This document shows, piece after piece, positions 45,106 to 53,387 of a stretch of DNA of 64,000 nucleotides. The notes under the pieces were generated by a model. The model saw only the letters and a list, made by a program, of their open reading frames with translations, did no database searches and was not told the origin of the DNA. The position numbers and the translations under genes are program-made. How positions within the stretch are numbered: position 1 is the first letter of the stretch; each line of letters starts with the position of its first letter. The stretch spans positions 1-64,000 of the forward strand of contig NZ_JABERD010000013.1 of assembly GCF_013044505.1 (NCBI RefSeq), written 5' to 3'. The DNA is from Streptomyces sp. S3(2020) (lineage in GTDB: Bacteria; Actinomycetota; Actinomycetes; Streptomycetales; Streptomycetaceae).

Positions 45106-46562
45106 AACGGGTAGTGCGCCTGCTGGGTGGCGATGGTCACCCAGCGGGTGTTGGAGAAGGCCTCGATGCCCCAGCGTCCGCCGAAGCGGCCGTATCCGGA
45201 GGCCTTGAAGCCGCCGAAGGGGGCCTGTGGCTCGTCGGCCACCGACTGGTCGTTGATGTGCACGATGCCGGTACGGATCCGGCGGGCGACGGCCAGGCCA
45301 TGCGTGGCGTTCTCGGTGATGATGCCGCAGGTCAGGCCGTTCTCCGTGTCGTTGGCGACGGTCACGGCGGTGTCGTCGTCGGAGAACGTCTCGACCACGC
45401 ACACCGGCCCGAACGCCTCGGCGTGGTAGATCTCGGCGTCCTTGGGCACATCGGTGAGCACGGTCGCCGGGTGCACCGCTCCGTCGGGCTTCCCGCCGCC
45501 GGTGAGGACCTTCGCGCCCTTGGCGACGGCGTCCTCGACCAGTCCTGCCACGCGCTGCGCGGCGGAGGCGGCGACGAGCGGTCCGACCACGGTGTGCGGG
45601 TCGTTCGGGTCACCGGCCTGGAGCGAGGCCGTCTTGGCGGTGAGCTTCCGGGTGAACTCCTCGGCCAGTGACTCGTGGACGAGGATCCGGTCGCCGGACA
45701 TGCAGATCTGTCCGGCGTTCATGAACACGCTGAAGGTGACGGCGTCCACCGCGTAGTCGACGTCCGCGTCGGCGAGCACGATCACCGAGTTCTTGCCGCC
45801 CAACTCCAGTACCGCGGGCTTGAGATGACGGGCCGCGTGCTCGCCGATGATCCGGCCGACACCGGTGGAGCCGGTGAAGTTGACCGCGCGGACGCGCGGG
45901 TCGGCGATCAGCGCCTCGGCTATCTCCGCCGCGTCCTCACGGGCGTTGGTGACCACGTTCAGCACACCGTCCGGCAGCCCGGCCTCGCGCAGCACGTCGG
46001 CCACGAACAGGCCGCAGGCGATGGGAGCGTCCTCGCTGGTCTTGACGACGACGGTGTTCCCGGCGGCCAGCGGCGCCGCGACCGCGCGGACGCCGAGGAT
46101 GACCGGCGCGTTCCACGGCGCGAACGCGGCGACGACGCCGACCGGTTCACGGACCGCGAGGCCGAGCGCGCCCTGTTCCTGGGCGGTGAGGACCTCGCCT
46201 CGCGGGGCCGTCACGGCGGCGGCGGCCTCGCGCAGCATGTTCGCCGCGAGGTAGACGTTGAAGTGCGCCCACGGCCGGGTTCCGCCTGCCTCGTGGGCCA
46301 TGAGTTCGGCGACCTGGTCGCCCTTGCCGTCGAGGAGGTCGGCGGCCTTCAGCAGGATCGCGCGCCGGGCGAACGGGGCCAGCGCGGCCCATTCGGGGAA
46401 CGCCGCGTCGGCCGCGTCCACGGCCCGCCGTACGTCCTCCGGGCCCGCGGCCGCGACGGTCGCGTACACCTCGCCGGTGTAGGGGTTGACGTCCTCCGCC
46501 CTACGGCCGGAGGCGGCGGGCACGTCCTTGCCGCCGATGAACAGTTCGCGGGTGATGGGCAT
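45102..46562 (-). CDS. Aldehyde dehydrogenase (benzaldehyde/vanillin-type)
   Basis: This 486-residue NAD(P)-dependent aldehyde dehydrogenase has VLELGGKNSVIVLADAD (catalytic Glu) and the nucleophilic Cys in NAGQICMSGDRI. The C-terminus ATQQAHYPF is typical of actinomycete benzaldehyde/vanillin-type ALDHs. The ATG at 46562 follows AGAGG by 9 bases, better than an upstream in-frame start at 46595. The stop codon TAG lies in the terminal CTAG of the MITE-like element. The natural aldehyde is unknown. Confidence 0.9.
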   Translation of the reverse strand: MPITRELFIGGKDVPAASGRRAEDVNPYTGEVYATVAAAGPEDVRRAVDAADAAFPEWAALAPFARRAILLKAADLLDGKGDQVAELMAHEAGGTRPWAHFNVYLAANMLREAAAAVTAPRGEVLTAQEQGALGLAVREPVGVVAAFAPWNAPVILGVRAVAAPLAAGNTVVVKTSEDAPIACGLFVADVLREAGLPDGVLNVVTNAREDAAEIAEALIADPRVRAVNFTGSTGVGRIIGEHAARHLKPAVLELGGKNSVIVLADADVDYAVDAVTFSVFMNAGQICMSGDRILVHESLAEEFTRKLTAKTASLQAGDPNDPHTVVGPLVAASAAQRVAGLVEDAVAKGAKVLTGGGKPDGAVHPATVLTDVPKDAEIYHAEAFGPVCVVETFSDDDTAVTVANDTENGLTCGIITENATHGLAVARRIRTGIVHINDQSVADEPQAPFGGFKASGYGRFGGRWGIEAFSNTRWVTIATQQAHYPF

Positions 46563-46640
46563 GATGCGGACCTCTTTGTTCGCCACGTGAACCAAGATTC
46601 ATTTCTAAGCGCATGCTCTGTTCACCCGGCAACAATGTCA

Positions 46641-46685
46641 AGGGCCGCCCGGCCGCGCTGGACTTCTGGCGGGCCGGGCGGCCCT
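46641..46685. terminator. Long-stem hairpin terminator
   Basis: AGGGCCGCCCGGCC (46641-46654) pairs over 14 bp with 46672-46685. It follows the small secreted-protein gene on the minus strand and precedes a TTG/TTGTTG stretch in that direction. Confidence 0.65.
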
Positions 46686-46707
46686 CGGTGTGGACGTACG
46701 CGTGTGA

Positions 46708-46998
46708 CTACTGGATTCCTGGCAGCACCTGGGTGACGGGGGCGGCCAGGTCGGTCACCTGGCTCAGCTGGTTGAGGTCGTTCAGCTTGTTGAGCTCCGC
46801 CAGCTGCGCGGAGGGCCGCGGGAGGGCGTCCTTGTACTCCGCGGGCAGGTCGCTCACGGTGAGCGAGTCGAGCATGGCCATCGGGCTCAGAGGGGCGGCG
46901 CCCTTGGCCTCGGGAGCGGCGCTCGCCATCGGGGCGGCGAGACCGGTGACGCCGACGGCGAGACCGACGACGGCGGCGATACGTCGAGTGGAGATCAT
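46708..46998 (-). CDS. Small secreted protein of unknown function
   Basis: This 96-residue precursor has a clear signal peptide (MISTRRIAAVVGLAVGVTGL, cleavage after ASA near residue 28). The small mature protein, about 68 residues, is rich in Leu, Ala and Asn (AELNKLNDLNQLSQV). No catalytic motif is visible. Short secreted proteins with this amphipathic heptad-like pattern are common in Streptomyces, but I do not recognise a named family. It is followed by a strong hairpin. Confidence 0.72.
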   Translation of the reverse strand: MISTRRIAAVVGLAVGVTGLAAPMASAAPEAKGAAPLSPMAMLDSLTVSDLPAEYKDALPRPSAQLAELNKLNDLNQLSQVTDLAAPVTQVLPGIQ

Positions 46999-47170
46999 GT
47001 TGTCAGCAACGCCACCGGGCCCGCGCCGGACACGGGCACCTGGCGCCGCTCACCCGTCAGGAGGAGTGTCGCGGTTGCGCTTGCCGAGCCCGGCGGGGCG
47101 GAGGAGTCTCGAAGGAGAGGCTCGCGCGGCCCGCTCCCCCTTCCACCGCGGGCCTCGTCGGAGGTCAGTC

Positions 47171-47524
47171 ATGGGCACCGCGTTCACCACCGAAACACTG
47201 CGCCAGAGCATCGAGGGAAACACCGCGACGAACCTGCTGTCGCTCTACGCGGACGACGCGGAACTGCGCGTCGTGGACCGCAACACCCAGCCCAGCAGTC
47301 CAAGGATCCTGCACGGCCGCGACGAGATCGGCGCACTCCTCGAGGACGTCTACAGCCGCGACATGACGCACAAGGTAGAACGCTGCGTCATGGACGGCGA
47401 CACCGTCGCGTACAGCGAGTCCTGCCTGTACTCGGACGGGGTGCGGGTCCTCTCCGAGTCGATGATCACGCTGCGGGACGGCAAGATCGCCGAACAGATC
47501 ATGATCCAGGCATGGGACGAGTAA
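47171..47524 (+). CDS. SnoaL-like (NTF2-fold) protein
   Basis: This 117-residue protein has the NTF2/SnoaL pattern: an N-terminal helix, NLLSLYADDAELRVVDRNTQ, HGRDEIGALLEDVYSR, and C-terminal strands ending GKIAEQIMIQAWDE. The fold serves as polyketide cyclase, isomerase or ligand-binding protein. The ATG at 47171 follows GGAGG by 6 bases. It is convergent with a MarR gene; a hairpin lies between. No pathway genes are adjacent, so the function is open. Confidence 0.8.
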   Translation: MGTAFTTETLRQSIEGNTATNLLSLYADDAELRVVDRNTQPSSPRILHGRDEIGALLEDVYSRDMTHKVERCVMDGDTVAYSESCLYSDGVRVLSESMITLRDGKIAEQIMIQAWDE

Positions 47525-47536
47525 GGAGCCGGTTGC

Positions 47537-47575
47537 CGAAGGTCCAGATCACGACCCGGTTGACCTGGACCTTCG
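47537..47575. terminator. Terminator overlapping the MarR 3' end
   Basis: CGAAGGTCCAG (47537-47547) pairs perfectly with CTGGACCTTCG (47565-47575). The right arm lies within the last codons of the convergent MarR gene. Confidence 0.65.
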
Positions 47576-48124
47576 CGGTGCGGGCCGGTCCGGTCCGCAC
47601 TCCGCGGCCACGACCAGTTTCCGCAGCAGGTCGGCTAGCGTCCGTTGCTCTTCTGCGGTCAGTGCTGCGAGGAGCGCGACCTCGTCCGCTTCCTCCGCCG
47701 CCGCGTGCTGTTCGAAGGCTGCGTATCCGGCCCCGGTGAGCCGGACCAGCACCCTTCGCCGGTCGGCGCTCTCGTGCGTGCGCCCGATCAGCCCGGCCTC
47801 CTCCAGCGGCGCCAGCCGTGCCGACAGGGCGCCCCGCGTCAGCCCGAGCCGGTCGGCGAGCTCCGAGGGGCTCGCGGTGTAGGGCGGACCGTGCCGGCGC
47901 AGGGTCAGCAGCACCTTGTACTGCCAGTGCCGCAGCCCGTCGGAGTCGAGGGCGTCGCGACGCGCCTGGGACGCGTGCCGGGCGAGCTTCGCCAGCCGTG
48001 CGTAGATCGCCTCCTTGACCGGGTCCATCCAGTCGAGTTCCTTCGACCACGCCTCGACATGCCGGTCGACCGAGTCCTGCGTCGTCTGCTCCCCGCAGTG
48101 ATTTTCTCGTGGATGGTTTTTCAT
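47549..48124 (-). CDS. MarR-family transcriptional regulator
   Basis: This 191-residue MarR regulator has a winged helix (SPSELADRLGLTRGALSARL) and a wing with HESADRRRVLVRLT, followed by the dimerisation helix. The ATG at 48124 is fixed by GGGGAAGG upstream; an ATG at 48145 overlaps the divergent gene's start. It diverges from a TPR-like gene with only 19 bases between start codons. Binding would therefore affect both. Confidence 0.85.
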   Translation of the reverse strand: MKNHPRENHCGEQTTQDSVDRHVEAWSKELDWMDPVKEAIYARLAKLARHASQARRDALDSDGLRHWQYKVLLTLRRHGPPYTASPSELADRLGLTRGALSARLAPLEEAGLIGRTHESADRRRVLVRLTGAGYAAFEQHAAAEEADEVALLAALTAEEQRTLADLLRKLVVAAECGPDRPAPRRSRSTGS

Positions 48125-48143
48125 CTCACTACCTTCCCCTGCC

Positions 48144-48974
48144 ATGACGAACACCACGAGCACATTCGTCGACCTCGACGAACTTCTCGCCTCCGCAAGG
48201 GACTTGTCACTGGCGGGACGGTGGGACCGAGCGCTGCGCCTGTTGGACGCGACGACGTCCGACGTGCCCGAGGACCGCGCACGCCTGGCCCTGGCGGCGG
48301 CCGAAGTCGCCCTGGAGAGCGACTGGTTCGCCGGCACGCGGCTCGCCGCAGCCCGCGCCGAGCAGGCGGAGAAGGAGTCACCGGGCGGTGACTGGGACCT
48401 GGACTTCGTGCGGCTGCGCCACGACTACCTGCGGCTGTTCCGCCCCGACGGCACGTCCCGGCACGGTGCCGAGGGCAAGGACCCGCGGGCGCTCGTGGCG
48501 ATCCGCAGCCGCGGACACGAGCTGCGCGAGGCCGCCCCCGACGAGGTGCGGCGGGGCTGGGCCTCGATGTACCTGGGGCTGATCGCCGACAACCTCTTCG
48601 GCGAGCGCTCCGCGGCGCCCGCCCACTACGAGGCCGCCCTGCGCGCCGGTGAGTCGGGCGACGACCTCCTGGTCCGCGAGGCGCTGCGGCACCTCGGTGA
48701 CCACGACCACGACGCCGGCGATCACGAGCGGGCCCTGGAGCACTGGCGGCGGGCCACCGCGCTGGGCGCACGCGCGGGCATGATCCCGGGTGTCCTCACC
48801 CAGCAGATGCTGCTGGCGGTGCTGGCCCGCGACGCGGGTGACGAGGGCGGCGCGACCGCGCTGGCGGCGGAGATCGCCCGCTGGGCCGAGGCGATCGGCG
48901 CGGGCCATCTCCACGCCCAGGCGACCGGCTTCCTGGCCGGGGTCGACCCGACCGCCCCGCCACCGAAGGGTTAG
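48144..48974 (+). CDS. TPR-like repeat protein
   Basis: This 276-residue helical protein has TPR-like helix pairs (DLSLAGRWDRALRLLDATTS; ALRHLGDHDHDAGDHERALE). Such proteins mediate protein-protein contacts or act as regulators. Only 19 bases separate its ATG from the divergent MarR start and no Shine-Dalgarno site fits. A TACCTT -10-like box lies 7 bases upstream, so the mRNA is probably leaderless. Its stop codon overlaps the likely -10 of the ZTP-riboswitch transcript. Confidence 0.75.
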   Translation: MTNTTSTFVDLDELLASARDLSLAGRWDRALRLLDATTSDVPEDRARLALAAAEVALESDWFAGTRLAAARAEQAEKESPGGDWDLDFVRLRHDYLRLFRPDGTSRHGAEGKDPRALVAIRSRGHELREAAPDEVRRGWASMYLGLIADNLFGERSAAPAHYEAALRAGESGDDLLVREALRHLGDHDHDAGDHERALEHWRRATALGARAGMIPGVLTQQMLLAVLARDAGDEGGATALAAEIARWAEAIGAGHLHAQATGFLAGVDPTAPPPKG

Positions 48975-48982
48975 GCTGAGGG

Positions 48983-49075
48983 CGGGCCGTGACTGGCGCT
49001 GAGGTGGAGCACCACCGGGGAGCGGTCCGTGGAACCTGATGCCGTGCGCCTGGGCGAACCGACTACCAGCCCAGG
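48983..49075 (+). promoter_or_regulatory. ZTP (pfl) riboswitch controlling folD
   Basis: The leader contains GGGCCGTGACTGGCG, then GTGGAGCACCACCGGGGAGC and, after a variable loop, GCGCCTGGGCGA. These are the conserved parts of the pfl motif, which senses ZTP/ZMP when 10-formyl-tetrahydrofolate is low. CCTGGGC (49049-49055) can pair instead with GCCCAGG (49069-49075). The latter overlaps the AGGAG ribosome site of folD, suggesting that ligand binding frees translation. A -10-like TAGGCT (48972-48977) lies just upstream. Confidence 0.85.
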
Positions 49076-49083
49076 AGTGGATC

Positions 49084-49932
49084 ATGTCTCAGGCCCGGCT
49101 CATGGACGGCACGGCACTCGCCCGGCGGATCGTGGAGGAGACCGGCAAGCGCGCCGCCGACCTCACCGAACGCACCGGCAGTACACCGTGTCTCGCGACC
49201 GTACTGGTCGGGGCGGACCCCGCCTCGGTGACCTACGTCCGGATGAAGCAGAACCGCTGCCGCAAGGCCGGTATCGCCTCCCGGCATGTGGAGCTGCCCG
49301 CGGCGACCACGACCGAGGAGCTGGTGGGCACCCTCAGGGCGCTCTCCGCCGATCCCGCCGTGCACGGCATCCTGCTCCAGCACCCGATGGGCGAGCACAT
49401 CGACGAGCGGGCCGCGTTCGAGGCGATCGCGCCCGAGAAGGACGTCGACGGTGTCACCTTCGCCTCGTTCGCGACGATGAGCTTCGGTCTGCCGGGCTTC
49501 GTGTCGTGCACGCCCGGCGGGATCATGCGGCTGCTCGACGAGTACGGCGTCGACCCGTCCGGGAAGCGGGCCGTGGTCGTCGGCCGCAGCGCGATCCTCG
49601 GCAAGCCGGCCGGCATGCTGCTGCTCGCGCGCGACGCGACGGTGACGTACTGCCACTCGCGGACCGCGGACCTGTCCGCGGCCGTGCGCGAGGCGGACAT
49701 CGTCGTCGCCGCCGTGGGCCGGGCGCGGCTCATCAAGGGCCAGGACATCAAGCCCGGCGCCGTGGTGCTCGACGCCGGGTACAACGAGGGCAACGTCGGC
49801 GACGTCGACTTCGACTCCGCCGCGGAGCGGGCCTCGCTGATCACGCCGGTGCCGGGCGGCGTCGGTCCGATGACGATCGCCACGCTGCTGGAGCAGACGG
49901 TGGACGCCGCCGCCCGGCAGCTCGGGGTCTGA
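49084..49932 (+). CDS. folD: Bifunctional methylenetetrahydrofolate dehydrogenase/cyclohydrolase
   Basis: This 282-residue FolD converts 5,10-methylene-THF to 10-formyl-THF. The catalytic lysine is in YVRMKQNRC, the Rossmann region in GRSAILGKPAGMLLL, and the C-terminal PVPGGVGPMT motif is intact. The common QLPLP motif reads QHPMGEHID, marking a divergent paralogue. The ATG at 49084 follows AGGAG, the element sequestered by the ZTP riboswitch. Its product relieves the shortage that the riboswitch reports, a simple feedback loop. Confidence 0.92.
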   Translation: MSQARLMDGTALARRIVEETGKRAADLTERTGSTPCLATVLVGADPASVTYVRMKQNRCRKAGIASRHVELPAATTTEELVGTLRALSADPAVHGILLQHPMGEHIDERAAFEAIAPEKDVDGVTFASFATMSFGLPGFVSCTPGGIMRLLDEYGVDPSGKRAVVVGRSAILGKPAGMLLLARDATVTYCHSRTADLSAAVREADIVVAAVGRARLIKGQDIKPGAVVLDAGYNEGNVGDVDFDSAAERASLITPVPGGVGPMTIATLLEQTVDAAARQLGV

Positions 49933-49933
49933 A

Positions 49934-50830
49934 TCAGCGCATCCAGGCGCTGTAGTCCATGACGTCCCCGGCCTTGACGCCGTACTCGGGGTCCGCCTCG
50001 GTGAAGGTGGTCTCCAGACCGAGTACGGCGCCGGTGGCCGGGTCCATGATCAGCATCTGCCGGCTGACGGACTGCTCGTACACGTACGCCTGCCCGCGCC
50101 GCCCCAACCGGTCCGTCACCTGCCCCACGGGCTTCAACCCTTCGGCGTCCGCGAGGAGTTGGACCAGCACCGCCGACTCGCGGGCACCGAGGGTCCAGTG
50201 GTCCAGGAGCACCCCGACACCGTCGAGGAGCTGGCCGGTGTCGGGTGCCGTGTCGATGTGCAGGGTTTCCTGGAGATAGGCGCGCAGGCGGGTGACGTCG
50301 AGCGGGGGCGGCGACTGCGGCGGGGCGTCGCTCCAACTGGGCGGATAGGTCCGCGTGGTGCGGTCGTGGCCGTCGTCGACGGTCTCCGTGTGGCTGTCGT
50401 CGGCGTTCCACCGCACGATGCGCTCCTCCGGGTAGGTGATCGGCGGCTTGTCCTCGCTCATGCCCATGCTCCACGACTTCACATGGGTGCCCTTGCGGAG
50501 CGCGGGCGAACCGCCGGCCGCCCGCGCCCGCGCCCGCGCCGCCAGGGTTTCCAGGGATACGGGGGTGGAGTCGGCCTGCACGACGAGCGGGCGGGGCGCG
50601 GCGACCGCCGGCGCGGTGGTCTGGTCGGTGAACAGCAGGGCCGCCACCAGCGCACCGACGACGGCCGTGGCCGCCAGGCCCCAGAGCAGCCGGGGCCGGC
50701 GGGACGTGCGTTGCCGCATGAGCCGGTTCAGCCGCCGCTCGGCGTGGTGGTCGAGAGGGCCGTCGCCGAAGTGGGGTGCGTCGGCGGGCACCGGGTTGGC
50801 GCGGCGCAGGAGTTCGAGTTCGTCAGCCAT
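49934..50830 (-). CDS. CU044_5270-type membrane protein, possible sigma-factor partner
   Basis: This 298-residue protein has a cytoplasmic N-terminus of about 50 residues, one transmembrane helix ([20 protein letters not shown]) and an extracytoplasmic domain. The arrangement matches CU044_5270-type proteins found with ECF sigma factors. Its ATG overlaps the sigma gene by 8 bases, so they are co-translated. It may act as an anti-sigma factor or sensor, but no zinc-binding anti-sigma motif is visible. Confidence 0.75.
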   Translation of the reverse strand: MADELELLRRANPVPADAPHFGDGPLDHHAERRLNRLMRQRTSRRPRLLWGLAATAVVGALVAALLFTDQTTAPAVAAPRPLVVQADSTPVSLETLAARARARAAGGSPALRKGTHVKSWSMGMSEDKPPITYPEERIVRWNADDSHTETVDDGHDRTTRTYPPSWSDAPPQSPPPLDVTRLRAYLQETLHIDTAPDTGQLLDGVGVLLDHWTLGARESAVLVQLLADAEGLKPVGQVTDRLGRRGQAYVYEQSVSRQMLIMDPATGAVLGLETTFTEADPEYGVKAGDVMDYSAWMR

Positions 50831-51362
50831 GGCCGTTCTCCTTCAGGGCGGCGGCGGTCGGGGGGACCATGCGGTCGATCTCCGCTCTCAGCCGGCGCCG
50901 GGCGCGGTGCAGCCGCATGGCCGCGGCCCGTCGGCCGCAGCCGAGGACGACGGCGACCTCGTCGATGCCGAGTTCCTCCCAGGCCGTCAGCCGCAGCACC
51001 TCCTGGTCGCCCGGGGAGAGCCGCGCGAGCGCGTCGTGCACCCAGGCGCCGGGCGTCTCCGTCTCGGGTCCGGCCTCGATGTGCCGTCCGTGTGCCGTGT
51101 CGTCGTTGCCCAGCCGGTCCACCAGCCGCCGCCTGCGCCCCTGTCCGCGCACCGCGTTGGCCAGGCAGTTCCGTGCCACCCCGTACAGCCAGGGCAGGGA
51201 GGTGTCCGGGAGGTCGGTCCGGCGGCGCCAGGCGACGGTGAAGACCTCCGCCACCACTTCCTCCACGTCGTTCGTACGCCCGTCCAGTCGCCGCGCGACA
51301 TAGCGGCTGACCGCCCAGTAGTGCTCGCGATAGGCAGCGGCGAAGTCGTCGTCGTCGCTCAT
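50823..51362 (-). CDS. ECF-family RNA polymerase sigma factor
   Basis: This 179-residue ECF sigma factor has region 2 ([20 protein letters not shown], then [14 protein letters not shown] and [10 protein letters not shown]) and region 4 ([20 protein letters not shown], then a helix ending [11 protein letters not shown]). Only sigma2 and sigma4 are present, with no C-terminal extension. It overlaps its probable membrane partner by 8 bases. No close downstream target promoter was identified; the divergent ctaD gene is a candidate. Confidence 0.9.
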   Translation of the reverse strand: MSDDDDFAAAYREHYWAVSRYVARRLDGRTNDVEEVVAEVFTVAWRRRTDLPDTSLPWLYGVARNCLANAVRGQGRRRRLVDRLGNDDTAHGRHIEAGPETETPGAWVHDALARLSPGDQEVLRLTAWEELGIDEVAVVLGCGRRAAAMRLHRARRRLRAEIDRMVPPTAAALKENGHG

Positions 51363-51467
51363 GTTCCGTTCGTGTCCGGCACCTTCGGGATCGTCACAGC
51401 CGTTTCCGTGATTCTCGTCGCGTCCCTGAAGTGTGACGCGGGGGCCGGGCGCGGACACAGGCGGGGC

Positions 51468-53069
51468 ATGAGGCACCTGAAGTGGCTGACGACCACGGAT
51501 CACAAGACGATCGGCACGCTGTATCTGGTCACGTCGTTCGCGTTCTTCTGCGTCGGTGGTCTGCTGGCGCTGTTCATGCGCGCCGAGCTGGCCCGGCCCG
51601 GTCTGCAGATCATGTCGAACGAGCAGTTCAACCAGGCGTTCACGATGCACGGCACGATCATGCTGCTGATGTTCGCGACGCCGCTGTTCGCCGGCTTCGC
51701 GAACTGGATCATGCCGCTCCAGATCGGCGCCCCCGACGTGGCGTTCCCGCGGCTGAACATGTTCGCCTACTGGCTGTACCTGTTCGGCTCGCTCATCGCG
51801 GTCGGTGGCTTCCTCACCCCGCAGGGCGCGGCCGACTTCGGCTGGTTCGCCTACAGCCCGCTGTCCGACGCGGTCCGCTCCCCGGGCATCGGCGCCGACC
51901 TGTGGATCATGGGCCTGGCCTTCTCCGGCTTCGGCACCATCCTCGGCTCGGTCAACTTCATCACCACCATCATCTGCATGCGCGCACCCGGCATGACCAT
52001 GTTCCGCATGCCGATCTTCACCTGGAACGTGCTGCTGACCGGTGTCCTCGTGCTGCTGGCCTTCCCGGTACTGGCCGCCGCACTGTTCGCCCTGGAGGCG
52101 GACCGGAAGTTCGGGGCGCAGATCTTCGACGCGGCCAACGGCGGCGCGCTGCTCTGGCAGCACCTGTTCTGGTTCTTCGGCCACCCGGAGGTGTACATCA
52201 TCGCGCTGCCGTTCTTCGGGATCATCTCCGAGGTGATCCCGGTCTTCTCCCGTAAGCCGATGTTCGGCTACATGGGTCTGGTGGCCGCGACCATCTCGAT
52301 CGCCGGTCTGTCCGTGACGGTGTGGGCGCACCACATGTACGTCACCGGCGGCGTGCTCCTGCCGTTCTTCTCCTTCATGACGTTCCTCATCGCCGTACCG
52401 ACCGGTGTGAAGTTCTTCAACTGGATCGGAACGATGTGGAAGGGCTCGTTGTCCTTCGAGACACCGATGCTCTGGGCCACCGGCTTCCTGATCACCTTCG
52501 TGTTTGGCGGTCTGACCGGCGTGATGCTCGCCTCGCCGCCGCTCGACTTCCCGACCTCCGACACGTACTTCGTGGTGGCGCACTTCCACTACGTGGTGTT
52601 CGGCACCGTGGTGTTCGCGATGTTCTCCGGCTTCCACTTCTGGTGGCCGAAGTTCACCGGCAGGATGCTCGACGAACGCCTCGGCAAGATGACCTTCTGG
52701 ACGTTGTTCATCGGCTTCCACGGCACGTTCCTGGTCCAGCACTGGCTGGGCGTGAACGGGATGCAGCGCCGGATTCCCGACTATCTGGCGGTGGAGGGCC
52801 TCACCCCGCTGAACACGCTGTCGAGTGTCTTCTCGTTCGTGCTCGGCGCGTCGCTGCTGCCCTTCTTCTACAACGTGTGGAAGACGGCCAAGTACGGCGA
52901 GAAGGTCGAGGTCGACGACCCGTGGGGCTACGGCCGTTCGCTGGAGTGGGCGACGTCCTGCCCGCCGCCACGGCACAACTTCGTCGCCCTGCCGCGGATC
53001 CGCAGCGAGTCCCCGGCGTTCGACCTGCACCACGCCGACGTGCCGGAGAGGGAGCTGACGACACGGTGA
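51468..53069 (+). CDS. ctaD: Cytochrome c oxidase subunit I, orphan paralogue
   Basis: This 533-residue haem-copper oxidase subunit I has FTMHGTIM (haem a ligand), [13 protein letters not shown] (Cu-B His with cross-linked Tyr), [10 protein letters not shown] (Cu-B histidines) and HFHYVVFG (haem ligands). About twelve helices are present. The ATG at 51468 follows AGGCGGGGC. In Streptomyces the main ctaD sits with ctaC, ctaE and qcr genes. Here only a small membrane protein follows, so this is probably a second CtaD that shares other subunits or serves special conditions. Confidence 0.93.
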   Translation: MRHLKWLTTTDHKTIGTLYLVTSFAFFCVGGLLALFMRAELARPGLQIMSNEQFNQAFTMHGTIMLLMFATPLFAGFANWIMPLQIGAPDVAFPRLNMFAYWLYLFGSLIAVGGFLTPQGAADFGWFAYSPLSDAVRSPGIGADLWIMGLAFSGFGTILGSVNFITTIICMRAPGMTMFRMPIFTWNVLLTGVLVLLAFPVLAAALFALEADRKFGAQIFDAANGGALLWQHLFWFFGHPEVYIIALPFFGIISEVIPVFSRKPMFGYMGLVAATISIAGLSVTVWAHHMYVTGGVLLPFFSFMTFLIAVPTGVKFFNWIGTMWKGSLSFETPMLWATGFLITFVFGGLTGVMLASPPLDFPTSDTYFVVAHFHYVVFGTVVFAMFSGFHFWWPKFTGRMLDERLGKMTFWTLFIGFHGTFLVQHWLGVNGMQRRIPDYLAVEGLTPLNTLSSVFSFVLGASLLPFFYNVWKTAKYGEKVEVDDPWGYGRSLEWATSCPPPRHNFVALPRIRSESPAFDLHHADVPERELTTR

Positions 53070-53383
53070 GCGGCTTCCTCAACGACATCGAGGGGCATCT
53101 GCTGCTCGCCGCGACCCGCGAGGAGGGACGTACGGCCGCCGAGCGCTTCACGGCACCGCTGGACTGGCTCACGGATGCCCAACGGGCCGAGGTGGAGCGG
53201 CGGTTCGAGGCGGAGTACCTCGCACTCGCCCGCTCCTCCTGGCAGCGCACCGCGGTGCGTGCCGGGAGGCTGCGGGACGAGTACGAGTCGGCCTACCGAG
53301 GGCTACGGCGCCGTCTGCTGGCCGGTTGGCTGCTCGGGTGCGCGATGGCCCTCGGTGTCCTCGTGCCGTGTCTCGCCCGGTAG
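53066..53383 (+). CDS. Small membrane protein co-transcribed with ctaD
   Basis: This 105-residue protein has a soluble, charged N-terminal region ([40 protein letters not shown]) and a single C-terminal helix ([20 protein letters not shown]). The GTG overlaps the ctaD stop as GTGA, implying coupled synthesis. No family is recognised. It may be a small accessory or assembly subunit of the alternative oxidase. Confidence 0.68.
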   Translation: MSGFLNDIEGHLLLAATREEGRTAAERFTAPLDWLTDAQRAEVERRFEAEYLALARSSWQRTAVRAGRLRDEYESAYRGLRRRLLAGWLLGCAMALGVLVPCLAR

Positions 53384-53387
53384 CGGA

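Noticed and set aside
51363-53033. Minus-strand extension of the sigma-factor frame across ctaD
   Set aside because: The sigma factor begins at 51362; upstream codons are antisense to the conserved ctaD gene.
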